64,000 bases of DNA from DATFQI01 sp963816955 (GCA_963816955.1 CAWFME010000005.1:496001-560000); one strand, 5' to 3'. Positions 33,571 through 41,132 are shown, counted from the first letter of the stretch. Notes: a model not told the origin generated them from the sequence alone. Translations and numbers: made by a program.

Positions 33571-33644
33571 GGGGGCGTAGCTCAGTCGGTTAGAGCGCCG
33601 GCCTGTCACGCCGGAGGTCGCGGGTTCGAGTCCCGTCGCTCCCG
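33571..33644 (+). tRNA. tRNA-Asp (anticodon GUC), integration target
   Basis: ggggGcg/cgctccc is the acceptor stem, with discriminator G. The D-arm is gctc...gagc, the anticodon arm ccggc ctGTCac gccgg, and the T-arm gcgggttcgagtcccgt. The gene is intact. Its 3' part from 33603 is duplicated at 41085-41128, which marks the insertion of the mobile element downstream. Confidence 0.97.
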
Positions 33645-33650
33645 TAGCAA
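33603..33650 (+). repeat. Left att direct repeat (48 bp)
   Basis: These 48 bases, from ctgtcac in the anticodon loop to gtagcaa beyond the tRNA, are identical to 41085-41132. The bases immediately outside differ (c/g on the left, g/c on the right), so the repeat is exactly 48 bp. It includes the tRNA-Asp 3' part, as is usual for tyrosine-integrase attachment sites. Confidence 0.9.
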
Positions 33651-33651
33651 G

Positions 33652-33678
33652 AGCCGCTGGTAGCAGCGGCTTTTTCTT
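33652..33678 (+). terminator. Intrinsic terminator of tRNA-Asp
   Basis: agccgctg (33652-33659), loop gtag, cagcggct (33664-33671), then tttttcttt: a perfect 8-bp stem with a T-run on the plus strand. It starts 2 bp inside the element, so the element itself supplies the terminator for the tRNA. Confidence 0.85.
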
Positions 33679-34377
33679 TGGGCGAGTTTGTCGAGAGGCC
33701 TTCGATCGCGAGGCCGGGTACCACGAACGGGTACCAAACGGCCTTCGAAACGCCAGCTCGCGACGTCGTCGCGAGCCCACCGGAGGCGACGCTTCGTCGC
33801 TCGTCGCTCTTGATCAGGAGATCCATTTCGTCAAGCGCTCCGGGCGGCGCTGGAACGACTCCGGGGGCGGCATAGGAGGTAGAGCTCCCATGCCTTTGAA
33901 CCGTAACGGAGCGCCGCTCCACGGGCTGCCCGATCCCACCGGCTTTGGCTACCACGCCCAGAAGGTGATCCTGGCCGAGCTCGTTATCGACCCACCCCGA
34001 CCGCGCGACAAGCCGTAACGGCTCTGCTGACCATTTGACGGTGTGGGTTGCGAAACCGGAATCGGTGAGAGAGCACCCGTAGCGCTGGCGCGGCCTAAGG
34101 CCACGCCTTGACGTCGCAGTGAAAGGGCGGCGGCATTGACGAGCACGCTTGACCGGCGGCGGCTTGCCGGCTTCAGGCGGTCGTCCACGGTGTCGCTCGG
34201 CCGGCGAACCGCACTGCGACGCCATTTCCTCCTTCGGTGCGGCGCGGGCTGGCTCGCTCCGGACACCGGAGTGTTCCCTCTCCGTTCCACACGACTACGG
34301 CGGAGGTGCTCGTCGCTATCGGGTTCAGGCGAACGGAGCAGTGCGCCATGTCGGCGGCGTCCGGAACACTTCCGCAT
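33679..34377. other. Non-coding left end of the element
   Basis: About 700 bp without a supported gene. It contains two cgggtacca repeats (33715-33738). The longer frames here on either strand lack the codon bias of real genes; those that cross the tRNA-Asp region are the well-known spurious tRNA translations (GLEPATSG, DGTRTRDLRR types). Confidence 0.6.
33715..33738 (+). repeat. Left pair of cgggtacca direct repeats (candidate integrase arm sites)
   Basis: cgggtacca occurs at 33715-33723 and again at 33728-33736, 13 bp apart. The same motif occurs twice near the right end (40980-41000). The position, 65 bp inside the left att repeat, is what is expected of arm-type binding sites for the integrase or excisionase. 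Confidence 0.55.
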
Positions 34378-34614
34378 ATGAACGGACGCTTCTACTTCTA
34401 CTTCCCTGACGAGGCGGCTGCTCGCGCAGCAGTGCCCGCGCTTGAGAAAGAAGGACTCGCAATCGACGTGAAGCGCGGGGCTGACGCCAAATCGTGGCTG
34501 GCACTTGGGACGGCCACCCTCGAAAGCGAGGACCAGCTCGACGAGTACGAGGAACGCTTCGAGGAACTCGCTGGCGAGGTTGGCGGCGATTACGACGGCT
34601 ACGACCGCGACTAG
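34378..34614 (+). CDS. RraB-like (ribonuclease E inhibitor fold) small protein
   Basis: This 78-residue protein (GRFYFYFPDEAAARAAVPALEKEG ... SWLALGTATLESEDQLDEYEERFEELAGEVGGDYDGYDRD) matches the RraB-like pattern of a ferredoxin-like fold with an acidic C-terminus. In gamma-proteobacteria RraB binds RNase E and changes RNA decay. Here the product is shorter and the target is unknown. ATG 34378 is chosen at the conserved start; the frame is open upstream. It is cargo of the mobile element. Other ferredoxin-fold small proteins would look similar. Confidence 0.6.
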   Translation: MNGRFYFYFPDEAAARAAVPALEKEGLAIDVKRGADAKSWLALGTATLESEDQLDEYEERFEELAGEVGGDYDGYDRD

Positions 34615-34720
34615 CGGTAGCTCTCTCGGGCACTTGCGGTCGAGGCAGAAGCGATAGCCCGACTCGACGCCCCCCATGCGGTGCCCGGCGCTGCCGCTTG
34701 CAGGCGAGAGCAGAAGCGCT

Positions 34721-35116
34721 CTACAGGCGGCGCATTGGCTTGCCGTCGAGCCACCGTTGGAGTTGCTGGCGGTGACGCTGGCTCGCGCGCTGCAGCTCGA
34801 CGGCATGGCGCGCCGCCTGCTCGACCGGCCCCTCGGGCCGCGTGCCGAGTGCCGCAAGCCAGTCAACCGCGCGCTCCTGCCAGTAGGCGCTGGCTCCCCC
34901 GAGAGCCGTGGCAAGGACAGCGCCCCACGGGAACGGCGGTCCTTGCAGTTCTTCGACCTGTCGTAATCCGTCGTGCGGCTCGCGCTCAAGCAGCGGGAGC
35001 AGACCGACGAGTGCCTTCTCTATCGGGGTCCAGCCGCTAGGCGATCCGAGCTCATAGCGCCCTTCGTTCACACGGAGCGCCGTTCCGCTGCTTGCTGATA
35101 CGAGCACTTCGTGCAT
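34721..35116 (-). CDS. Hypothetical protein of the mobile element
   Basis: This 131-residue frame starts at ATG 35116. The N-terminus is MHEVLVSASSGTALRVNEGRYEL, and a central PIEKALVGLLPLLEREPHDGLRQVEELQGPPFPWGA and an Arg/Gln-rich C-terminal helix (LQRASQRHRQQLQRWLDG) follow. A start further upstream is unlikely, since that part has poor codon use. No family is recognised, and codon bias is weaker than in the chromosome. It may be a real accessory gene. Confidence 0.5.
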   Translation of the reverse strand: MHEVLVSASSGTALRVNEGRYELGSPSGWTPIEKALVGLLPLLEREPHDGLRQVEELQGPPFPWGAVLATALGGASAYWQERAVDWLAALGTRPEGPVEQAARHAVELQRASQRHRQQLQRWLDGKPMRRL

Positions 35117-35419
35117 CGGGCCAGTCTGCCAGCGCCGCTTTCGCATCGAGCTAAGAGCGGAAGCGCCGACGCCTCCGCACAACGAACCTCCTCGAGCCAC
35201 GACAGCTCCAGACTGCAAAGCGCCTACTCCAGCCCAGACGGAGCTCATCTAAGGAGCGAGCCGTAAGACCCAGATCCGCCTCAAGCGCAGCTTCCTAACG
35301 CAACCAACTACGCACCGACAGACACACACCACTGCACCGGCGGTGCTGGTGGTTCGACCCGCTGCTCAAAGGTCGATGCTGTCGACCTGTTCGGGTCGCG
35401 GTCCGGCTAGAAACAGTTC
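35117..35419. other. Non-coding stretch in the element
   Basis: 303 bp of lower GC content with no supported frame on either strand. I see no clear inverted repeat or promoter pair. Confidence 0.5.
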
Positions 35420-35566
35420 CTACAGCTGGGTGTCGAAAGCGGCCATCAGCCCGATCACCACTGCGGCATAGAACCACCACGGAAGCGGTTCCACCAGAAG
35501 CCAGCCGACGAGCCGCGCGATCCGGCCGACCACGGAAGTCACCGCAGCGCGGAACTGGGTGATCAA
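35420..35566 (-). CDS. 48-residue membrane protein, coupled to the upstream gene
   Basis: TTG 35566 to TAG 35420 reads LITQFRAAVTSVVGRIARLV followed by GWLLVEPLPWWFYAAVVIGLMAAFDTQL, with one or two hydrophobic segments. The TTG overlaps the TGA stop of the gene above (ttga at 35563-35566), so translation would be by coupling. Third-position composition is moderate. Frame and start are plausible but not proven. Confidence 0.4.
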   Translation of the reverse strand: MITQFRAAVTSVVGRIARLVGWLLVEPLPWWFYAAVVIGLMAAFDTQL

Positions 35567-35823
35567 CGCTGTGAGAAGAGTCGTGGGCCGCGCGCGCGAA
35601 TCCGCAACCAGATGCGATCACAGGCGACCGCGGACGCGATGCCCAGTAGCAGCGCGAGACCGAGCGACAGCACAAGATCGGCCCACATGTTGTTGAACAG
35701 CCAGGTTTCGTAACCGAGCACGCCGCGCTCTTGGGCCGCCTCCATAAGCCACAACAACCCCCAAGCGACTGAGAGGGCGACGGCCAGTCCGAGCACAAGT
35801 CGGAAGCCGCCCCGCAGGACCAT
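35563..35823 (-). CDS. 86-residue two-helix membrane protein of the element
   Basis: ATG 35823 is the chosen start (an upstream GTG at 35841 is possible). The protein has two membrane helices: RLVLGLAVALSVAWGLLWLM and ADLVLSLGLALLLGIASAVAC, with a basic C-terminus (RIWLRIRARGPRLFSQR). The inter-helix loop is QERGVLGYETWLFNNMW. It may be a small accessory of transfer or exclusion, but no family is recognised. It is divergent from the relaxase gene. Confidence 0.55.
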   Translation of the reverse strand: MVLRGGFRLVLGLAVALSVAWGLLWLMEAAQERGVLGYETWLFNNMWADLVLSLGLALLLGIASAVACDRIWLRIRARGPRLFSQR

Positions 35824-36005
35824 CACGATCAGTCGCCTCACAGCACCATATTTCGGCCGTCGCCCCGAGAAGCATGAGGAGAAGGTGATGGGCAAGTCCT
35901 GCGACGTCAGCGTGGAAGCGCCGCGCCGCTGCACCCTGCGAGATCGATCAGCCGGACCGGCAGCCTCCGCACGAGGAGGGGTCCCACGGGCCGCTGCCTC
36001 CGGCC

Positions 36006-36054
36006 AAGCCTGTTTTTAGGGCGCCTTTAGACATCCGATGGCCCGAACAGGCTT
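36006..36054. repeat. 9-bp inverted repeat before the relaxase gene (oriT candidate)
   Basis: aagcctgtt (36006-36014) and aacaggctt (36046-36054) form a perfect inverted repeat with a 31-bp spacer. It ends 32 bp upstream of the relaxase start. MobF relaxases often nick DNA at an oriT just upstream of their own gene next to such repeats. The spacer is unusually AT-rich (gtttttagg). Confidence 0.5.
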
Positions 36055-36086
36055 CTCAGCGGCCTGAGGGACTGAGGACGCGTGTC

Positions 36087-38948
36087 GTGTTGTCGATCGG
36101 AAAGCTCGGGGCCGGCCAGGCCGGCTACTACCTTGACCAGGCGGAAGGGCGCGTCGACGTGGTCGACAGCGTCGGCGATGGGATCGAGGAGTACTACGGC
36201 GGCGGCGCCGAGGCGCGCGGCGACTGGATCGGGACGGCGGGTGTCGAGCTCGGCCTGGCCGGCGCGGTCGATGGGGAGGCGCTGCGGCGAGTGCTGGGCG
36301 GCTGCGATCCGCGGGACAGGTCGGCGTTGCGGTCGTCGTCGAGCCCGACGCGCGTGGGCGGCTTTGACCTGACGTTCTCGGCGCCCAAGAGCGTGAGCGT
36401 GCTCTTCGGCGTCGGCGACCAGGAGCTGCGTGGGCACGTGCGGGCGGCGCATGATGCGGCGACGCGGGCGGCGGTCGGGTATCTGGAGCGCTCGGCTGCC
36501 GCGGTGCGGCGTGGGCATGGCGGCGCGATTGTCGAGGAGGCCTCGGGGCTGGTCGCGGCCGCGTTCCGTCATCGAACCTCACGGGCCGGGGACCCGCAGC
36601 TGCACACGCACGTGCTGGTCGCGAACCTCGGCCGCGGGGCCGACGCGCGGTGGTCGGCGTTGGATGGACGGCGGTTGTACGCGCAGGCGCGCGCGGCAAG
36701 CTTCGTCTACCAGGCGGTGCTGCGCGGCGAGCTCACCCGCACCCTGGGCGTGGAGTGGTCGCCGGTGCGCAAGGGGATCGCTGAGGTCGTCGGAGTACGC
36801 AGCCGGGTGCTGGTCGGGTTCAGCCGGCGGCGGGCGGAGATCGAGGCCGCGCTCGCCGAGCGCGGGACCTCGGGTGCACGGGCGGCGGAGGCGGCGGCGC
36901 TCGCGACTCGGAGCCCGAAGTCGGGCACGCCGAGCCTGGACGAGCTCGTCCAGGAATGGCGGGCGCGGGCGGCCGAGCTGGGCCTGGGCCGGGATGAGCT
37001 GGAGTTGATCGTCGGCCGGTCACGGTCGGTCGTAGTCGATGAGGCCGGCTGGCGGCGCGTGTATCGGCAGCTCGAGGGGCCGCTCGGGCTCACGCATCGC
37101 AAGGCGACGTTCACGCGCGCGGAGGTCATCCAAGCGATCTGCGAGCAGTTCCCGGCGGGCGCCCGGGTCGACGCCGCGGCGATCGAAGCAGCGGCGGATC
37201 GGTTCCTCGCCTCAGAGTGGGCGGTGGCTCTGGTTCCCGACAGCGAGGCTTGGGAGGGCGATCAGGGCTTCCGACGTCGCGACGGCCGGATCGTGCCGGT
37301 CGATCGCCAGCAGTTGCGCTACTCGACGCCGGCGCAGCTCGCGCTCGAGCAGCGGCTGATCGATCATGCGATCGACTCCTGCGCCGGTGAGGCCGGGTTG
37401 GCCGACGGGGGCCAAGTCGCCCGTGCGCTCGCGGACCGGCCGACGCTGTCGGCAGAGCAGCGCGAGATGGTCACGCGGCTCTGTCGCGACGGCGATGGCG
37501 TCGCGGTGGTGGCCGGGCGGGCCGGGACAGGCAAGACGTTCGCGCTCGGCGCGGCCCGGGGGGCATGGCAGGCGGCCGGTCATCCGGTGCTCGGGGTCGC
37601 GACCGCGCGTCGCGCCGCTGCGGAGCTGTGCGACGGGGCGGGGATCCAGAGCACGAGCACGTTCGCGCTGCTTGCCGACCTGCGTGGCGGCGTTGGCCGG
37701 CTGCCGCGCGGGTGCGTGCTCGTCGTCGACGAGGCCGGCATGGTCCCGACGCGCGAGATCGCCGAGCTCGCCGAGCAGGTCGGGGCGGTCGAGGGCAAGC
37801 TGGTGCTGGTCGGCGATCACCGCCAGCTGCCCGAGCTGCGGGCCGGCGGGGTGTTCCGCGCGCTCGTGGCCCGCGGTCTGGCGATCGAGCTGACCGAGAA
37901 TGTCCGCCAGGTCCACGCGTGGGAGCGCCGGGCGCTCGATCAGCTCCGCGACGGCCAACCAGAGCTGGCGCTGGCGGCCTACGCCGAGCACGACCGGCTG
38001 ACCGTCGCCGCGACCGGCGATGCGGCGCGCGAGCGGCTCGTCGCCGACTGGGCCGCCGCCGGCGACCCGGACGGGGCGGTGACGATCGCCCAGCGACGCG
38101 CCGACGTCGCCGACCTCAACGCCCGGGCCCGAGAGCGCTTCCGCGCGGCGGGAGCGCTCGGTCCCGAGCTCGAGACGGCCGCTGGCGCCTTCGCCGTCGG
38201 CGACGTTGTCGTGGTCAAGCGCAACGACACCCGCCGCGGCGTCAACAACGGCGACCGCGCCCGCGTGACCGCGATCGAGCCCGACTCGGGAGCGGTCGTG
38301 ATCGAGCGGAGCGGCCGGCGGGTCCGACTTGACCGTCGATTCCTGGCCGAGCCGACCACCGCCGGTGATCCGCCGCTCGTGTACGGCTACGCGATCACCG
38401 GCCACATCGCCCAAGGCCTGACCGTCGACCAGGCCTTCGTGCTCGCCGGGGAAGGCATCGACCGCGAATGGGCCTACGTCGCCCTCAGCCGCGGCCGGGA
38501 GAGCAACCGCCTGTATGTCGCCGCCGCGCTCGACGACGACCGAGCCGAGTACGCGCCGGCCAGGCCGTCGACAACCGATCCGATCAAGCGCCTCGCCCGC
38601 CAACTCGAGTCCAGCAGCGCGCAGGTCCTCGCGATCGACACCGGCCGGCAAGCCGAACCCGACCCGGTCGGCGCTTCCGCGGAAGCGCTCAAGCAAGCCA
38701 CCGGCGAGCGACTCCGGCTCGAAGCCCGCAACCTCGGCTGGCACCCCGGACGGCGACGCGAGCTCGAAGCGGCCCGCGCACGTGAGGCCAACGCGCGCCG
38801 CGCCCGCCTCGAAGCCGCCCACGCCGCTCGGCCCATCGACGCCGAACAGAACTTCGCCGCCAGCGTCGAACGCGCTTACGACCGCCAGGCCGAGCGAGCC
38901 ACTGAACGAGCCCTGAGGCACGACCGCGGCATCGAACGGTCCTTATGA
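36087..38948 (+). CDS. MobF-type conjugative relaxase-helicase (TrwC/TraI-like)
   Basis: This 953-residue protein nicks the element's oriT and unwinds it for transfer. The N-terminal relaxase domain has paired Tyr14-Tyr15 (AGYYLDQ), the FDLTFSAPKSVSVLF motif and the metal-binding HRTS...QLHTHVLVAN (HTH about residues 172-174). The helicase half has Walker A AGRAGTGKT (about 477-484) and VVDEAGM (about 546), then GYAITGHIAQG and YVALSRGRE. It is the TraI/TrwC plan. A highly charged C-terminal helix ends it. Start GTG 36087. Its stop overlaps the excisionase ATG. Confidence 0.93.
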   Translation: MLSIGKLGAGQAGYYLDQAEGRVDVVDSVGDGIEEYYGGGAEARGDWIGTAGVELGLAGAVDGEALRRVLGGCDPRDRSALRSSSSPTRVGGFDLTFSAPKSVSVLFGVGDQELRGHVRAAHDAATRAAVGYLERSAAAVRRGHGGAIVEEASGLVAAAFRHRTSRAGDPQLHTHVLVANLGRGADARWSALDGRRLYAQARAASFVYQAVLRGELTRTLGVEWSPVRKGIAEVVGVRSRVLVGFSRRRAEIEAALAERGTSGARAAEAAALATRSPKSGTPSLDELVQEWRARAAELGLGRDELELIVGRSRSVVVDEAGWRRVYRQLEGPLGLTHRKATFTRAEVIQAICEQFPAGARVDAAAIEAAADRFLASEWAVALVPDSEAWEGDQGFRRRDGRIVPVDRQQLRYSTPAQLALEQRLIDHAIDSCAGEAGLADGGQVARALADRPTLSAEQREMVTRLCRDGDGVAVVAGRAGTGKTFALGAARGAWQAAGHPVLGVATARRAAAELCDGAGIQSTSTFALLADLRGGVGRLPRGCVLVVDEAGMVPTREIAELAEQVGAVEGKLVLVGDHRQLPELRAGGVFRALVARGLAIELTENVRQVHAWERRALDQLRDGQPELALAAYAEHDRLTVAATGDAARERLVADWAAAGDPDGAVTIAQRRADVADLNARARERFRAAGALGPELETAAGAFAVGDVVVVKRNDTRRGVNNGDRARVTAIEPDSGAVVIERSGRRVRLDRRFLAEPTTAGDPPLVYGYAITGHIAQGLTVDQAFVLAGEGIDREWAYVALSRGRESNRLYVAAALDDDRAEYAPARPSTTDPIKRLARQLESSSAQVLAIDTGRQAEPDPVGASAEALKQATGERLRLEARNLGWHPGRRRELEAARAREANARRARLEAAHAARPIDAEQNFAASVERAYDRQAERATERALRHDRGIERSL

Positions 38949-39133
38949 GTGACTCGCTGCTGTCGGAACTGATGACCTCCGCTCAGATCGCCGAGCTGCT
39001 GCAGATGAAGCGCACGACGATCGAGGACTACGCCCGTCGCGGGCTGCTCCCCTCGCTCAAGCTCGGCCGCCATCGCAGGTTTGTGCGCTCCGACGTCGAG
39101 GCCGCGCTCGAGCGGCTGCGCAACGGCGGGTAG
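38945..39133 (+). CDS. xis: Excisionase/MerR-like helix-turn-helix protein
   Basis: This 62-residue DNA-binding protein has MTSAQIAELLQMKRTTIEDYARRGLLPSLKLGRHRRFVRSDVEAALE, the excisionase-family (AlpA/Xis-like) winged helix. Its likely job is to direct the integrase towards excision, or to regulate the element. ATG 38945 overlaps the stop of the relaxase gene (ATGA), so excision factor and relaxase are made together. That makes sense if excision must precede transfer. Confidence 0.85.
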   Translation: MSDSLLSELMTSAQIAELLQMKRTTIEDYARRGLLPSLKLGRHRRFVRSDVEAALERLRNGG

Positions 39134-39136
39134 CCG

Positions 39137-39373
39137 TCAGGCGGCGGTGGGCGCAGGCCGCGCCTCGACGATGCGGCGCGTCCCGTCCTCGTAGCAGAGC
39201 ACGACGGGCTTGCCTTCGTCCGCCGCGTTCGCGATGAGGCGGCCCACGGTCGGCCAGTCGGCGTTGATGAAGACCGACTCGTTTGGGTACATCATCCGAC
39301 CCGTCTCGATGTTGTACGCGATGGCCTCTTCCATCGCGATGGACGCGGGCGTCTCTGTGGAGTCGTTGCTCAT
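39137..39373 (-). CDS. Small hypothetical protein, second of an overlapping pair
   Basis: This 78-residue protein starts at ATG 39373, with gaagga eight bases upstream; a longer start at 39382 is possible. Segments include TPASIAMEEAIAYNIETGRM, YPNESVFINADWPTVGRLIANAADEGKPVVLCYEDGTRR and an Ala/Pro tail. The ATG overlaps the stop of the preceding gene. I recognise no family. Its size, acidity and tight pairing fit an antitoxin or partner protein. Confidence 0.6.
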   Translation of the reverse strand: MSNDSTETPASIAMEEAIAYNIETGRMMYPNESVFINADWPTVGRLIANAADEGKPVVLCYEDGTRRIVEARPAPTAA

Positions 39374-39678
39374 CGTCGCCATCCTTCGATCATTTCGGCC
39401 CAACCGTGCTTCACCTCGAGTTGTGCGGCGCGGAGGCCTTCGCGAAGCGTACCGTCGTGGAAGATGATGCCGGGTTGCTTCGTGCCCTGTCGCGTGACGC
39501 GGTGCATCTCATTGACGCCATGGGCTCCGTCGTAGACGCGCACGGTGCGGTGTCGGCCGGCGTCGAGGGCGGTCAGTGTCACCGCGTAGTCGACCACCCG
39601 GCCACGGGCGATTCGCCACCGCACGATCATCCGCGCCTCGTCCGTCCAGTGAAGAGGGAACTCGAACCCGCCGGTCAT
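39370..39678 (-). CDS. Small hypothetical protein, first of an overlapping pair (DUF7718-like)
   Basis: This 102-residue protein contains VYDGAHGVNEMHR and the segments GIIFHDGTLREGLRAAQLEV and MIEGWRR. It recalls small conserved proteins found next to DNA-transfer or toxin-antitoxin genes (DUF7718 or TumE-like), but I am not certain. ATG 39678 overlaps the integrase stop, and its own stop overlaps the next ATG, so the integrase, this protein and the next form one coupled operon. Confidence 0.6.
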   Translation of the reverse strand: MTGGFEFPLHWTDEARMIVRWRIARGRVVDYAVTLTALDAGRHRTVRVYDGAHGVNEMHRVTRQGTKQPGIIFHDGTLREGLRAAQLEVKHGWAEMIEGWRR

Positions 39679-40976
39679 CGCTCGAGCTCCCGTGCGGGCG
39701 CCTCGGCGACGCTGGCGTCGAAGACCTTCGTCATGCGCCTCGCGTCGTCGCGCCGCGGGCGGGCGTGGAGGTAGCGCTCGGTCGTCGTGATCTTGGCGTG
39801 GCCCATGAACGCCTTGACCGAGACGAGATCGAACTCGCGGATCACGAGGCTGCCGAACGAGTGGCGCAGGTCATGGAAGCGCAACGGGCGCAGACCGGCG
39901 GCATCCTGTGCGCGGCGGTAGCGGCGCCGGAGCGCCGAGCCGTCGAGGTAGTCGCCGACCGCGCTGCAGAACACGAGGTCGTCCCGGCCGGTGAGGCGCT
40001 CGCGCGTGGCGAGCTGCGCGAGCACGGCCGCTGGCTGGTCGGCGAGCGGCACGGAGCGCGTCTTGCGGGACTTCGGCGAGGTCAGCACGCCGGCGGACCA
40101 GCTCGCCTCGACGACCAGGCGCGCGTCGAGAAAGTCGACGTTGCGCCAGCGCAGCGCGAGCAGCTCGCCCATCCTCAGGCCGGTGAAGGCGGCGACGACG
40201 AAGATCGCCGCGTCCTGCTCGTCGCAGCGATCCCGCTCGGCGTGCTCCTCGGGAGAGACCGCCGGACGGCTCGGGTCGCGGTGCAGTCCGGCTCGCGCGG
40301 CGCGCACGAGCGCGAGCACCTCCTCGGGCTCGTAGAAGTCGATCGGCTGCAGGTCCGGCTCGCGGCGCTTGTCGGTCCGCCGCGCGGGGTTGAGCGGGAG
40401 CCCGAACGTGTCCTCGCGCATCGCGTGCTCGAACACGCAGCAGAGGACCTGCCGGTGCTTGTTGACCGTGCGCGGCCCGACTGACGGCTCCGCGTCCAGC
40501 GATGCGAGGTAGCGGCCGACGTCGGCCGCGGTAATCGAGGCAAGCGACAACGGCCCGAACGCGCGCATGATCCGGCACGAGGGCGTCCGGCCCCGCCGCC
40601 GCGCGGGCGTGCCCGGAGCGGCGAGCAGGTAGCGGTAGTCGGCGAGCGTCGATGGCTTGACGCCCGCCACGAACTCCTGGTGATGCAACCAGCGCTCGAC
40701 CGCTTCCGCGAACGTCGGCTCGCGGCGCACGGGCTGGTCAGCCAACCGCAGGACCTCGTACCGCTCGATCGCCGCCGCCATCGCCAGCAGCGCCGACCGC
40801 TCGTCGAGTGCCCCGTCCACCGGCCGCCCGCGCCGCGCCCGCCATCCACCCCTACCGTCGCTCACGACCCAGGCAGGTCCGAGCCGCCGCTTGACCTGCC
40901 GCCCGGTCGCGTCGCGCCACTTCCCGAACCACACCGGCCCGCTGGCCCGCTCAACGATCAGCAGCGCGCCCTTCAT
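39675..40976 (-). CDS. int: Tyrosine recombinase/integrase
   Basis: This 433-residue site-specific recombinase would catalyse integration into and excision from tRNA-Asp. An N-terminal arm-binding-like part is followed by a SAM-like core-binding domain (FAEAVERWLHHQEFVAGVKPSTLADYRYLL). The catalytic domain has Arg in FTGLRMGELLALRW, HDLRHSFGS with His and Arg, GHAKITTTERYLH with His and the nucleophile Tyr. ATG 40976 is chosen; a GTG eight codons upstream lies inside the repeat pair. It is transcribed away from the adjacent att repeat, the usual orientation. Confidence 0.93.
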   Translation of the reverse strand: MKGALLIVERASGPVWFGKWRDATGRQVKRRLGPAWVVSDGRGGWRARRGRPVDGALDERSALLAMAAAIERYEVLRLADQPVRREPTFAEAVERWLHHQEFVAGVKPSTLADYRYLLAAPGTPARRRGRTPSCRIMRAFGPLSLASITAADVGRYLASLDAEPSVGPRTVNKHRQVLCCVFEHAMREDTFGLPLNPARRTDKRREPDLQPIDFYEPEEVLALVRAARAGLHRDPSRPAVSPEEHAERDRCDEQDAAIFVVAAFTGLRMGELLALRWRNVDFLDARLVVEASWSAGVLTSPKSRKTRSVPLADQPAAVLAQLATRERLTGRDDLVFCSAVGDYLDGSALRRRYRRAQDAAGLRPLRFHDLRHSFGSLVIREFDLVSVKAFMGHAKITTTERYLHARPRRDDARRMTKVFDASVAEAPARELER

Positions 40977-40979
40977 GGC

Positions 40980-41000
40980 CGGGTACCAACCGGGTACCAA
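40980..41000 (+). repeat. Right pair of cgggtaccaa direct repeats (candidate integrase arm sites)
   Basis: cgggtaccaa at 40980-40989 and 40991-41000, 11 bp apart, lies just upstream of the integrase start. It has the same sequence and orientation as the pair at the left end (33715-33738). Binding here could both form the recombination complex and control the integrase promoter. Confidence 0.55.
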
Positions 41001-41084
41001 ACCAACATCAGCGACCCGTTCGAACGATGGTCATCACCACCCCCTAGGCCTGATTCCCCTGTAATTCGCCCCCTTCCGGACTCG

Positions 41085-41132
41085 CTGTCACGCCGGAGGT
41101 CGCGGGTTCGAGTCCCGTCGCTCCCGTAGCAA
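41085..41132 (+). repeat. Right att direct repeat (48 bp)
   Basis: Identical to 33603-33650. It contains only the 3' part of tRNA-Asp (anticodon loop to acceptor end), so it is not a tRNA gene. It marks the right junction between the element and the chromosome. Confidence 0.9.

Larger units (their letters stand above)
33603..41132. mobile_element. Integrative mobilizable element in tRNA-Asp
   Basis: A 7.5-kb element is bounded by 48-bp direct repeats. It carries a tyrosine integrase next to the right repeat, an excisionase-like gene coupled to a MobF relaxase-helicase, an RraB-like gene and several small genes. No type IV coupling protein or secretion genes are present, so it is mobilizable by a helper rather than self-transmissible. 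The left 2.5 kb is less GC-rich and has weaker codon bias than the chromosome. Paired cgggtacca sites near both ends and an inverted repeat before the relaxase gene support the interpretation. The tRNA is left intact at the left junction. Confidence 0.88.

Noticed and set aside
33553..33780. Minus-strand frame over tRNA-Asp reading GATGLEPATSGVTGRRSN
   Set aside because: This is the well-known spurious translation of tRNA sequence; similar frames (DGTRTRDLRRD) appear at both att copies and are not proteins.
33949..34989. 346-codon minus-strand frame in the element
   Set aside because: It has low-quality codon use, is rich in Arg/Ser, and overlaps the RraB-like gene on the other strand.
41085..41128. 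Second tRNA-Asp gene
   Set aside because: Only the 3' part from the anticodon loop onward is present; it is the right att copy.
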